Assembly (NCBI GenBank): GCA_025766275.1
Contig: JAFKAC010000082.1
Coordinates: 196,738-260,737, forward strand
DNA length: 64,000 nt
Reading direction: 5' to 3'
Source of the DNA: Lactarius indigo
Lineage: Eukaryota; Basidiomycota; Agaricomycetes; Russulales; Russulaceae
In this document: positions 19,723 to 29,634 of the stretch, one piece after another
How the letters are laid out: the number at the start of each line of letters is the position of its first letter
How positions within the stretch are numbered: the stretch's first letter is position 1
Notes under the pieces: model-generated
The model's database searches: none
Seen by the model: the letters and a program-made list of their open reading frames with translations, nothing else
What the model was told of the DNA's origin: nothing
Program-made: the position numbers and the translations under genes

Positions 19723-22700
19723 CAGGACGCCTGAACCCATTGGCCTGGGTGAGGGCAGTTAATTGTAACAGTGTAATCATGACTCGCTATTGTTCTATGA
19801 GAGTTCCAGTATCAATTCACACCAGTTACACAATGGCCGACATACGAGCATTAGTCGACTCAGGAGCAACCCACTGCTTCATGAGACCCTCCTTTGTTAA
19901 AAGGATGGGATTCGGGACCAAACCGCTAGAAGTCCCAAAAAAAATATGGAACATCGACAACACGGAGAACAAATCAGGGCATATCACCCATTATGTTGAC
20001 GTCGATGTGCAAACTAAAGGAATTAATAAGGAAATACGCTTCCTCATCATGGACATAGGAGACAAAGACGTCATACTAGGATATCCCTGGCTTGCTATAT
20101 ACGACCCCCATATCAAATGGTCACAAGTGGCCATACATGAGGCCATGCTTCCCATCATCATCTGATCAGTAAACCCCTGTATCAAACGGATCACGCCTGT
20201 AGTGGCAGCATCCTCAGTACAAGATGAAGAGTATGAAGTCGTACATTCCTGCATCATTACTGATGAACAACGACAACAATTTGAAGAAAGCTGTCAAATC
20301 AGGGCGACCGCCACAGATCTCGCCATCACTGCCCATCAATATGTCACAAAAGCTGAGTTACCTCCCGAATATCGAGAGTTTGAACACCTCTTCAGTGAAG
20401 AAGCATCGGACAGGTTTCCTCCCAGTAGACCCTGGGATCACACGATTGAGTTCAAGCCAGGAACGGCTGACACCATTGACTACAAAATATACCCAATGAC
20501 TCAGGAGGAAGACAAGAAATTACACAAATGGATAGACAAACAGCTGAAGAAGGGATACATACGACCTTCCAAGTCTCCGTACGCATCCTCCTTCTTTTTC
20601 ATCAAGAAGAAGGACGGGAAGCTACGACCAGTACAAGATTACCGAAAGATTAACACAGTTACCATTCGCAATCAATATCCCCTCCCTCTCATTTCCGACC
20701 TCATCACCGACCTAAGCAACGCCCACATCTACACGAAGCTTGACGTCAGATGGGGATATAACAACATACACATCAAAGAAGGAGACGAAGAGAAAGCTGC
20801 ATTTAAAACGCGATACAGACTATTCGAACCTACGGTGATGTTCTTCGGCTTAACCAACTCCCCTGCGATGTTTCAGACCATGATGAACTTCATATTCAGA
20901 GATATCATGGCCAAACACGAAGCACGCGGTATGGTTATTCAAGTATACATGGATGATATTGGCATCGCAACAGGACTCAATCACTCCCTCCAAGACCACA
21001 TTGAAGCAGTTAAAGACGTATTCCGTGTATCTGCGGAGCACGACCTGTACTACAAGCTCGAAAAATGTCTCTTCCACTCCCCACGCATGGATTACCTGGG
21101 GGTAATCCTTGAAAAGGGGGTGACTCGCATGGACCCTGTCAAAATTTCTGGCATCAAGGACTGGCCTATGCCAACCAAAGTTAAGGACGTCCACTCTTTT
21201 CTCGGCTTCTGCAACTTTTACCGACCTTTCATACGAGGTTTTGCAACCAAAGCACGACCACTCAACAAACTCACATGTAAGAATACCAAATGGCACTGGG
21301 GAACTGAAGAAGAAAAGGCTTTCCAAGACCTTAAAACCCTCGTCACCAGCGAACCTGTTCTAGCACACCCTGACCTCACCCAACAATTTGAGTTGGAAGT
21401 TGACGCATCAGGATTTGCAAGTTGACGCATCAGGATTTGCAAGTCGACGCATCAGGATTTGCAAGTCGACGCATCAGGATTTGCAACTGGAGTGGTCCTT
21501 CTTCAATGCAAAGCAGACGGCAAACAACACCCCATCGGTTACTATTCGTCCACCCTCAATGAAGCAGAATGAAATTACAACATCTACAACCTCGAACTTC
21601 TTGCAATCGTTAAAGCCTTCCGCCATTGGAGACCTCTCCTGGCAGGTTCCCCCCACAAGATCAAAGTTTTCTCTGATCATCTCAACCTACAATACTGGAA
21701 ATCACCACAGAAAATTAGTAGGCACATCACCAGGGAAGTACTCGAACTCTCTGAGTATGACTTTGAAATTCACCACATCAAGGGGACCTCCAATGGACAT
21801 GCCGACGCACTGTCACAAAGACCAGACTACAACCAAGGAGAAAACGACAATGAAGGAATAATGGTATTACCAGAGAGCGTCTTTATATGTGCCACCACTT
21901 TAGAAGAACCACGACATCCACATGGAAGACGGGAAATCCTACCAGCAGAAATGACCCCAGAACACCCTGTTTACGAACAGGACATAGCTAAGTTAAAACC
22001 CTGGGTCGACAGTCATAGACTAAAAGATATCGAAGGGACATGGTACAAGGATGGATGTTGAGTAGTCACTGGCAGTATCCATGACAAGCGCACCATTATC
22101 GCCGCCCATCATGACTCTCCTGTATACGGCCATCTGGGCATTAAGCGCACCCTTCAACTCACAGAATGACACTACTGGTGGCCACAAATGAAAAACGACA
22201 TAACAGACTATGTTAAGGGGTGCGCAGAATGCCAACGACACAAAGTCAACCTCTGTCCCATCTGAGCGCCCCTACAACCCATTTATCCTAAACCGGAAGC
22301 CCTGCCATTCGAAACCATCACAGTGGACTTCATCACCAAACTTCCTGTGTCCCGTGGTTATAATTCTATTCTAACGGTAACAGACCACGACTGCACCAAA
22401 GCCACTATCTTTATCCCTTGCCATGAAGAGATAACAGCTGAAGGGACGGCCGCTCTGTACATGTCTCACGTCTTTCCATGATTTGGGCTCCCCTCGCATG
22501 TCATCAGTGACCAAGACCCTCGATTCACATCCAAATTCATGCGGGAAATATGCAAAATCCTTGGCATCAGCCAAAATATCTCAACCGCTTACCACCCCAG
22601 AACCGACGGCCAATCGGAATGAACAAATCAATGGCTAGAACAATACCTCCGCTTTTGGGTAAATGAGCAGCAAGACGATTGGGTTCAATATCTACCCATA

Positions 22701-23372
22701 GCAGAATTCACACACAACAATTGGCCAAACGAGACCACATGGGAGTCCCCCTTTTTCCTCCTATCAGGGTTCAACCCTTGCACTGATTGGACCAATAGAC
22801 CATCTCCTATCCCACAGGTGTCACTAAGGCTAGACCAATTTAAACGGGCGCGACAGCGTGCCTTCTCCTATATGTTCGGGGCGTAAAAGTCATGGGTCAA
22901 ACACAAAGATACGCCCAAATTCGAGAAGGGAGATCTTGTGTGGCTTGAGGGACACCACCTACGTACACATCAACCAACCGCAAAATTAGTGGCAAGACGA
23001 CATGGACCATTTAAGGTCATCCAGGTGATGTCCCCTGTCAACTACCACCTTGAACTTCCCACACAGTGGAGCATCCATGACGTCTTCCACATAGATCTTC
23101 TCACACCTTATTGCGAGACACCCACGCACGGACCAAATTATCAGCACCCACCACCGGATTTAGTCGATAACAAAGAAGAATACGAGGTCGAGAAGATTCT
23201 GGACTCTCGGCGATTCGGCAGAAGACGTTGGCTCCAGTACCTTGTCAAATGGAAGGGTTATCCGGACTCAGACAATCAGTGGGTCGATAAGGAGGATGTC
23301 TTTGCTGATCAAGCCATTTGGGACTTCAAAGCTTTGAACCCTGACCAAGAAGTACATATAAGGGCAACTTGA
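19723..23372 (+). pseudogene. pol: protease, reverse transcriptase, RNase H, integrase and chromodomain; nine in-frame stops
   Basis: All domains lie in one frame. Aspartic protease: ALVDSGATHCF and VILGYPWL. Reverse transcriptase: LRPVQDYRKIN, FFGLTNSPAMFQ and the catalytic YMDD at about 20949. RNase H: VDASGFAS/TG with IKGTSNGHADALS. Integrase: HHCC zinc region (H..GHLG..CAECQRHK), catalytic VDF, ISDQDPRF and DGQSE. Chromodomain: YEVEKILDSR..QYLVKWKGYPDSDNQW. Stops are TGA at 20163, 21423, 21570, 22059, 22167, 22263, 22479 and 22620, and TAA at 22884. Each TGA falls where Arg (CGA) fits the family, e.g. QSE-stop-TNQ. A 22-bp four-fold repeat disrupts the RNase H active-site segment. The enzyme set would copy the RNA and integrate it, the chromodomain probably steering insertion to silent chromatin. 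Confidence 0.92.
21399..21486 (+). repeat. Four tandem copies of a 22-bp unit inside RNase H
   Basis: Units of GT(T/C)GACGCATCAGGATTTGCAA lie at 21399, 21421, 21443 and 21465. Units 1-2 have GTTGAC and units 3-4 have GTCGAC. Three extra copies add 66 bp, so the frame is restored afterwards, but the second unit now reads a TGA. The unit encodes the catalytic VDASGFA. Confidence 0.95.
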
Positions 23373-23417
23373 TGCTGCACTAAGTCCTCACCGCCCACTT
23401 CTATCTCCCATCCTCTC

Positions 23418-24542
23418 ATGACTACTCCCACCAATGCCTCCACACCGAACCCCATGCTCCTTGAACATCTCACAAGGGGTGCAGTGGCCCGTAATACGCT
23501 ACACACCTTCAGAGCTCCTGAAGACGTCCCAGATGAAGAGGGGCTTATCACCCAGCAAGAGTGGGACACCATTCAGAGGCAATTCCCCTTACCTACTGGA
23601 GGGGTCCTCACCAACAATGCCGCCCCCACTTACAACCTTATCAACCCCAACACTGGTCGGCAGTTCAACACCACCCCCATCACCTCCAGTGAACTCGCTG
23701 CCCTTCGAGCGGCTCTCCCAAGCACTGACAAGCGCACAGTCACTCCAAGCATGGGAGATGCAGTGGAAGGAGACGGTGCGCAAATGGCAGGATGAGCAAC
23801 TACACCTGGCGGAGATGCAGAGGAAAGCAAGGAAGGCGAGGCAGAAGTATTGGAGGACGGTGATGCTGTCTATGACGACAGCGATCAGTACCCGGCGAGG
23901 CACTCTTTCCTTAGAACACGAAGCCACACTGACGATCCCAATGCCACCCCTTACATTGTCTACACCAACGGAGACCCCATGTACCGAGGAGACATCCAAG
24001 TCTTCTGAGTGACGCCCCACAAGCCCCAATCTCCTGAAGACAATCCCACCTCCCTTATGGCGCCAGAAGGGTTCCGGCGCAATAGGGGACCCAATTCAAT
24101 TCCCTTCAAGGTCAAGCTCCCCGGAGGGCGAGTTGTAGACACAGACCATGTGCAAGTGGTCATATGCGGCAACCCATTCGTGTTGGGGTTGGTGAGTGGA
24201 TTGCCATATGTCTATGGCCAACCCCTGTATGCCAGACCGCACCGCCCTCACAACAACCGAGCCTTCATTGCTCACGAAGACCTCATCATGATCAAAGAGG
24301 GTAACACCACATACCACGCCCTTGAAAAGATAGGGGATGAATCTCTCACGGCTGAGATTCACCGCTACCAGGTGGCCACATTTCACGAAGACCGGTTGTT
24401 GGCGCGTATGAGGGAGATCAGGCTCCAACTGGCAAACGTCATGCAGGATAAGCTCGATTCCATCTACAGGTTGGAGAGGGCTAACACATTTTGGCAAATC
24501 AAGGAGGTGCAGAAGGATTGGCCACTGTCGGCCTTTATGTGA
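23418..24542 (+). pseudogene. Accessory 3' ORF (ORF3), copy A, in the Gypsy element
   Basis: A separate ORF lies 45 bp after pol and before the polypurine tract, in the place of env in retroviruses. The frame is continuous from ATG 23418 to the stop at 24540-24542 (374 codons) apart from TGA at 23793 and 24006, again where CGA/Arg would read through. The N-terminal third is Thr/Pro-rich with LITQQEWDTIQRQFPLPTGG, the middle is acidic, and the C-terminal half has MAPEGFRRNRG, NPFVLGL, YGQPLYA, HEDLIMI, GDESLTAEI and a probable coiled coil with DKLDSIYRLERANTFWQI. No signal peptide or membrane helix is seen, so it does not look like an envelope. Three other copies occur near 8.9, 9.9 and 12.5 kb. 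I do not recognise a known family. Confidence 0.65.
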
Positions 24543-24557
24543 GGTGGGCCTCGCATC

Positions 24558-24571
24558 TGAAAAGGGGGTAA
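24558..24571 (+). other. Polypurine tract of the Gypsy element
   Basis: TGAAAAGGGGGTAA lies directly against the 3' LTR and serves as plus-strand primer. The same sequence precedes the LTR on the - strand at 9780. Confidence 0.85.
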
Positions 24572-25047
24572 TGTTACAAATCAACCGGTTATGACTACAG
24601 ACCGACTCTAGCATTAGTCATGGACACTTACATCATATCAGTCAGCATAGTAGTACACACATGATTGTGGCTCGTGTATGACTCATTCCTAGGATAGCTG
24701 TACTAGGGTTCGAGCTAGTTACACTATTGGTCTCTTGCTGTTCTAGCGGCGCTTTAAAGCCCGCGTGTATTTGTATAAGTAGTCGTCTCGAAAGACCAAG
24801 AGTCCCCATCTTGGTCTTCTTCAATCCACCCTTGACTTGTCTTTTGCCTGCCTTAGTCTTTGACTAAGTGTGCTCTCACTTCTATCCGCCAAGGGATAGT
24901 CTTCTTCTACCTTTGCTGCAGCGTGTGCCAGTGTGCCCCTGTTCAGCTTGTGTTGGGTTGACACATGATCCCCATTCACCTTACTTTCGCTAAGTCGATT
25001 ATGCCTATCTTAAGTCCAAGTCAGACTAATGCCAGTGGAGCGTAACA
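24572..25047 (+). repeat. 3' LTR of the Gypsy element
   Basis: 476 bp, starting TGTTACAAATC and ending GCGTAACA. It keeps the ATG (ATGCCAGTGGAG) that would start gag in a new copy. Confidence 0.92.
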
Positions 25048-26374
25048 CTGGTGCACTTCATCAAGGAACTCATACCACCTCATGTCAGTACGTGCATTAA
25101 AGGTGTGTTTTATATTGTCATCAACCACCTCAACACGGAACTCCCAGACTTCAACGTGATCAGCAATAACTTCTCAGCATGGAGGCGGCAATACTCACCT
25201 CCCTCACTAATCTCTTTATTAGGGTAGGACTTCCCTAGCTGTGCAACTGCAGTCGACGATGAAGCAGCATTGTTGGTGCCCACACCCCCACCACTCCCAC
25301 ACCCCAGAGCAGCCCGGTCCTCTGGCCCATTGGCGACATGACCATGCATGTTGCATGTGGGTGAGTCTTCCTCGCCAGTTGTGGCATACCAAGCAGCTGA
25401 CAGATCCATCATGAAAGGAGCCAATGGTGGAGCCATGGGGTATTGTGCATAACCCCATGGCTGAGGTGGCGTTGTACTGATCCCAGCACCATAGGCGTGG
25501 TGGTATGGGACTGGTGGGTACGCTGGCGGGTAGAACGTCGTACCATGAGAATGTGTGTAGGTCAGTGGCGAATTTACAGGCAGGCCAGCCAACATTTGCT
25601 GACTATTGTTTGGAATAGGAAGGCCTGCCACTGAGGGCGGCAGATGCAGAGGCAAGGGAGGAACTGGAGACAGGTGAGGGACCTCAGGTGGTGGTGGTGA
25701 CATTGGCGGCAGTGAGTCTGGAGTGGATGGCTGCAACACGCGGAGGATAACTTTGCATGGACGAGACCGAGGCTGCCTGGACGAGCTCTCTTGGGTACGC
25801 ACACTCTTCTGATGACGTTGAGTAGGGGACATCAGGTATGTCAATGATACTTTTGGTATCATCATTTTGGTAAACATCTGTGTCTTTTATACTTCCCATT
25901 TCAGGGCTCACTTGTCCACGTCAAACACCACCTCCCCCTTCCCTGTCGCTAGACTCGCTACCTACAAGCTTCCTGTTTCAACTCTCAAACACTGCGGCTG
26001 CAAGTATATTCTATTTACAAAGGTAGCGATGGGTTCGTTGACAACAGGGGTTGTGCTGGTAGCTATTTTTCCAAAGGGGAATTGAGTCATGCTTCACACG
26101 ATGCGCATGAGCCATGCGTGCCGACATTCTCTTGACGACCAGATGTGTAACAGCTACATTTCATATGACTTTGTATCCTATTTCATCAGACTCTCCCCCA
26201 CACAAAGTGGGACCCTTGCATAGCATGACTTTGTCTTGAAAACAATGCCTTGAAAATGATAAGTCCATTATATAATTGTTTTGTTAAATTAATATCATTA
26301 GTTTTTGTGGAAGAAAACTCGGCATGGTCGCCGAAACACCCATTTAAACCCTGCTGTGTGTAAAAAATCGTCGT

Positions 26375-26402
26375 AAGGTATCTATCGTTATGAAAACCGC
26401 TG
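26375..26402 (-). repeat. Right terminal inverted repeat of the Tc1-type transposon
   Basis: Reverse complement of the left repeat with one transition; followed by TA at 26403-26404. Confidence 0.9.
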
Positions 26403-26404
26403 TA

Positions 26405-26834
26405 AGCACATAAAAAAATTTATTTTCATTTTCTGATGCCACGGCATTCTTGTTGATTGAACTTTTCCAACCCGCTTCATCTTTCAATCTTACGGAACAA
26501 TGGATAGAGCATCCTATTGGCTTTGACGAGCGATATGGTGGCGCCGGGAAGGCCTTCCGAAATGAAGCCGCAAGGATCCGGAACATCGTCAGAGAGCCAC
26601 ATGTCTGCCGAGTTGTTGGTCCTCTGCAATGCTTAATATTGTGATGGTCACAGTTAGAGCTGGACAAGATTCGGTCTTAGTCGAACCTCGGGGGCCATCA
26701 GCAAGTCCCGCCAACCCGATTAGCCCGTTGACATCACACCAGCAATTAGTTAAAGGCTAACCCAAGTCTTTCGGGGCTCTAGCTTTCTAAACCAGCAGAA
26801 TCCACCTTTACATCCTTCTCGCTAGGCGGATACA
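26405..26834. other. Intergenic sequence right of the transposon
   Basis: One 64-codon ORF (26450-26644) without recognised motif; otherwise it holds the upstream region of the first F-box-like gene. Confidence 0.4.
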
Positions 26835-28675
26835 ATGCGACGGCGGACCTTGACGTCTCTCCCAGAGGAACTGCTGGTTAAGATCATGGAAGTTGGCGAT
26901 GGGCGATCGGTACTAGCTTGCTCAAACGTGTGTTTCCTTCCCTGCTCCCTGAACAGCACCAGAAACTAACTATTGCCAAATAGACTTGTCAAACACTACG
27001 GAATGTCATCTCTAATACCTCAAATCTCGAATATCAGCTGGTTCTTGTTTCTACAGGAATGCAAGACTCAATGGGAAAGGATGGCCCTCTTTTACAGATA
27101 GACCGATTGCGTCTGTTGGGAAAATACATGTTTTCATGGCGCAATCTCCGGTGGTCGGAAAGTGCCGCGATACCCTTGCTCATAGGGTGGCAGGGGCCTA
27201 TTGCAGTGTCGGGCAATGTCCTGGTATTTCGTAGACCACATCAAGGTATAGATACCTCAAGGGAGCTCCTGTGCCTCCGTACTCCGTCCAAACTACGTGG
27301 GGTCGATGCGGGTTATTGGAGACTAACATTGCCTGCAGAAGCTAGGGACATGTGTGTCGATGGTCTCCAAGATTTGCTCATATATCAATGCCCGTACGTT
27401 GACTTCTACTAGCATATCCCCTTTCAAAATCGTTTTTTCTTTCCTAGCGACAGCAGTCTTCATGTGAGGAAACTTTCGACGGGAGGACCACATCCGGCGG
27501 TAAACCACGAGGGCACGGTCTTTCCTCCCGATGGTTGGAGGTCCCACCCAGACTCTCCCCGCGTCTGCGGTACCCATGTCGCCGTCACCTCAGATCAAGG
27601 GTTGTACATCTCTGCATGGGACTGGAAGTCCGGCGCTCACGTGTCCGAGTTTGTGAGTCGATGTTTCGGTCTCCCTTGGTAATTGGATCGTCTGATCATC
27701 GATTCGCCCTTCCCAGCTGGCTACTGCGCAGCAGCCATCTTTCGAGTTTCTGGACGAAAATCATATTGTGTTCCCAGGTTCCGACGATCGTCAACTCTGC
27801 GTCTACAATATCCAGGACTTCCCTTCCTTTCGCACAAAGCCCTCCGCAAGCGAGCAGGTGCGTTGCTGCCAGGTCACTATCCCACCCTGCGGCCGCCAAG
27901 GGCTCCCGAAGCGCATCCACTTCAAGTGTAACACCCTCAGCACGGGTGAGTCTGCCGGCAGCCCGTTCTGTATGGACCCCGCGCAGCGGCTCCTCGTCGT
28001 GCAGGTCACGACACCAGCGACTCAAGGAGGAGAGCACGGGGAGGAAACGGTTGAGCTGTACCTCTCCGTGAGTGCACTACTCAGCTGTGTCAAGGCAATA
28101 CGTGTGCCCGTAGTCGGGCAGGTCACACATCCGAACGCGCCGGACGTGGCGCGAGTCCTGCGCGCAACAGCCCCACATTTCGTCCTCCCGTCCGCTGTGC
28201 ACCCCTCCTGCTTCAACGTGTGCGGCATGCGCGCGACCTTCTCGCGACCCACATGGCACAAGGGCCAGCTCGTCCTTCGTGTAGCTGACTTCCAAGCGGG
28301 ACGCGTCGCGCGTAGCCATGATCTTCTCCCTGAGGCACCGCGGAGAGTGACTAAAGTCCATCCTTCCGAAGATGCGACGGAACCTGATGGAGGCCGTCGC
28401 AGCGGTCGGATCAGACAGGCACCTCGTGGAAGCGGTGTTGCGTGCGGGGCCGCCGCGGATGAAGGGAGCGCAAGCCATACAGTAGCGGTGAAAAATGCCC
28501 GGCCGGCGCAGCGATACTTTGAAAGGTCCGTTCCTCTACCTTGGTCGATGGGGGTGGACAGCGGCCAGTCCGTTTCGTCTGTTCTATGCGAAGACGCTAT
28601 ACTATTGTTCCAGGTACGTGATATGCACGTCAGATCCGGCAAGCTCTGAATTAGGTCGCTGACGCCTCTATGTGA
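26835..28675 (+). CDS. F-box-like protein A (541 aa)
   Basis: F-box proteins recruit substrates to SCF ubiquitin ligases. The N-terminus LTSLPEELLVKIMEVGDGRS followed by VLACSNTCQTLRNVI is a typical short F-box. Five exons close in frame: 26835-26927, 26984-27393, 27448-27652, 27717-28613 and 28655-28675. The rest resembles the WD/beta-propeller-like C-terminal part found in many agaricomycete F-box proteins: GWQGPIAVSGNVLVF, LCLRTPSKLRGVD, HVAVTSDQGLYISAWDWKSG, FEFLDENHIVFPGSDDRQLCVY. The C-terminal portion is Arg-rich and less conserved. It is the first of two tandem paralogues; exon 3 has exactly the same length (205 nt) in both. The last intron (41 nt) is short; without it the protein ends 14 codons after the donor. 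Confidence 0.7.
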
Positions 28676-29634
28676 CCAGCTAATCCCTAAACGAAATATC
28701 ATAGCAGACGCGTACTGTTATGTGTTCTAAGAGTCTCGATCACGCGCGGCGCAACGGAAGTTTATCTTTGTGTAATTTTACTTGTGCAGGTATCTTGTTA
28801 CGCAATCTGTGTTATACGAGAGCGGGAAATCAATGATTATGTTCGTCCATCCGGTGCCGTGATAATAGTCGCCGACCCTGCTATACAGTAGATACAATGT
28901 TGAGCATCGGGCGTTGTAGTACCCTAATTCCGATACGGGAGTCGAACCCTAATTTAGTACTTGGACTCGAAGTGGTCTGGATCGCCTAGCCCACCCTTCA
29001 TCGAGCTTCATCATTCCGGTTCGGACATCAGCGTTTCTCCAGCCATTTCCCGCAACTCAGTGTAAACACCAATCGAAAAGGGACCTTCGAACTTCTTGAC
29101 CCACTTTCTTTTTTTTCAGACCCTCTTCGCGACTGACTAACTTACATTCGCCTGAGCCAGGTACTTGGCCAGGTACGGTATTTTTGAGTGGGGTCCCGGG
29201 ATGGCAATTACCGAAACGCTGACTCTGGGTCTACCCACGGCCAGCCAGGCCCAAACTCTGGAACGAAGGGACAAGCCGTAAACCCGATGACGAGCATCGG
29301 CTGACAAGATAATTTCTACGTCTTCCAATCCAATCCCCTGAATCAGCTTGTATTAATACCACTTTGGGCTGAGGTCCTCCGAAACGGTGGCTGGGTGCCT
29401 GCGGCTGCCACAGCCCATCGGACACCGAGGGGTCGTCGTCTTGGTCGCTGTAGCTACAACCATGAGCCCTAGCAGCACACCGGGATTCGGGGAAGATATT
29501 GGCGCCATGGTCTATAGTCGCTGTCGATCTAGATCCCAGTTTCTCCATCCGTTGGGGATCACTGGCTTAAATTGCCCCACCAGAGCTGCTCACTTCGTTC
29601 CCCCGATTCCCTTCCACGAACAATCCAGTACGAG
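28676..29634. other. Intergenic region between the two F-box-like genes
   Basis: No gene or repeat recognised. ORFs here are short and lack the paralogue's motifs. Confidence 0.5.

Larger units (their letters stand above)
17734..19734 (+). pseudogene. gag: capsid-like region and zinc knuckle, two in-frame TGA
   Basis: One frame runs from inside the 5' LTR (ancestral ATG at 17734, now ACA) to a stop at 19732-19734, broken by TGA at 17935 and 19447. It encodes structural Gag. A Glu/Gln-rich N-terminal part precedes a Gly/Pro-rich linker (repeats of GGFPGG type, about 18490-18630). A Gypsy-type capsid region follows (VFDREHAKVEAFLTQWHVYW, ALLFLSYIKG, FMQRFRNTMEQEQA, LDLFASGLP). After the second TGA comes a CCHC zinc knuckle, CYSCEKDGHMAQDC (19474-19515), for RNA binding. 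The stop between capsid and knuckle would remove the nucleocapsid. Both stops sit where CGA (Arg) gives a continuous frame. The last codons contain the frameshift heptamer leading into pol. Confidence 0.85.
17277..25047 (+). mobile_element. Complete but inactivated Ty3/Gypsy chromovirus, 7771 bp
   Basis: Two 476-bp LTRs (17277-17752 and 24572-25047) with TGTTA/TAACA ends bound a primer site, gag, pol (protease, reverse transcriptase, RNase H, integrase with chromodomain), an additional 3' ORF and a polypurine tract. Flanking 5-mers are CCAGT and CTGGT: 3 of 5 match and both mismatches are transitions, so I read them as a decayed target duplication. This fits because removing the element and one copy restores the - strand reading frame across the site. 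Coding parts contain twelve TGA, one TAA and no TAG. The element is inserted in the second gene of the Tc1-type transposon and is therefore younger than it. Confidence 0.92.
15795..25899 (-). pseudogene. Second gene of the Tc1-type transposon, split by a Gypsy insertion
   Basis: Running on the - strand, the coding sequence starts near 25899 (MGSIKDTDVYQNDD), passes a Pro/Tyr-rich region and reaches FLDEVHQ at the insertion site. It resumes at 17276 with HFDRPHSEVCVGFQISGD. Joining the flanks at the duplicated 5 bp keeps the frame. Later exons encode YLASEYNWNDALAQLLGKV, a Cys/His segment CATHSRPGKKVYC, SLWAKYIV, FDHPATKKPR, a four-fold Pro repeat (PIVPAPEP type) and a C-terminal SAM-like helical segment (DLYSLPVELLATFGWLRQSS), ending at 15795 with an acidic tail. 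Introns fall near 25201-25150, 17103-17052 and 16792-16742. Defects: the retroelement, a TAA after GGHKELMP (near 16822) and a probable frameshift in the N-terminal part. Function is unknown; it may be a DNA-binding or regulatory partner of the transposase. Confidence 0.6.
14270..26402. mobile_element. Tc1/mariner-type DNA transposon with two genes, 12.1 kb including a nested Gypsy element
   Basis: The ends are 28-bp terminal inverted repeats (14270-14297 and 26375-26402) differing at one base and starting CAGCGGTTTTC, each flanked by TA (14268-14269 and 26403-26404), the target duplication of the IS630/Tc1/mariner superfamily. Inside, a DD34E transposase gene runs on the + strand (14503-15581) and a second, unrelated multi-exon gene runs convergently on the - strand (25899 to 15795). 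A Gypsy retrotransposon (17277-25047) later inserted into the second gene. Without it the transposon would be about 4.36 kb. Most Tc1/mariner elements carry only the transposase, so the second gene is unusual. Left flank is a Gypsy LTR; right flank is non-coding DNA before F-box genes. Confidence 0.85.

Noticed and set aside
23418..24542. ORF3 as a retroviral-type envelope
   Set aside because: Position fits, but no signal peptide, membrane helix or Cys-rich ectodomain is visible in any copy.
17277..25047. Possible UGA recoding (readthrough as an amino acid) in the Gypsy element
   Set aside because: Twelve TGA codons at arginine positions are better explained by CGA to TGA mutation; host genes in the window end normally with TGA.
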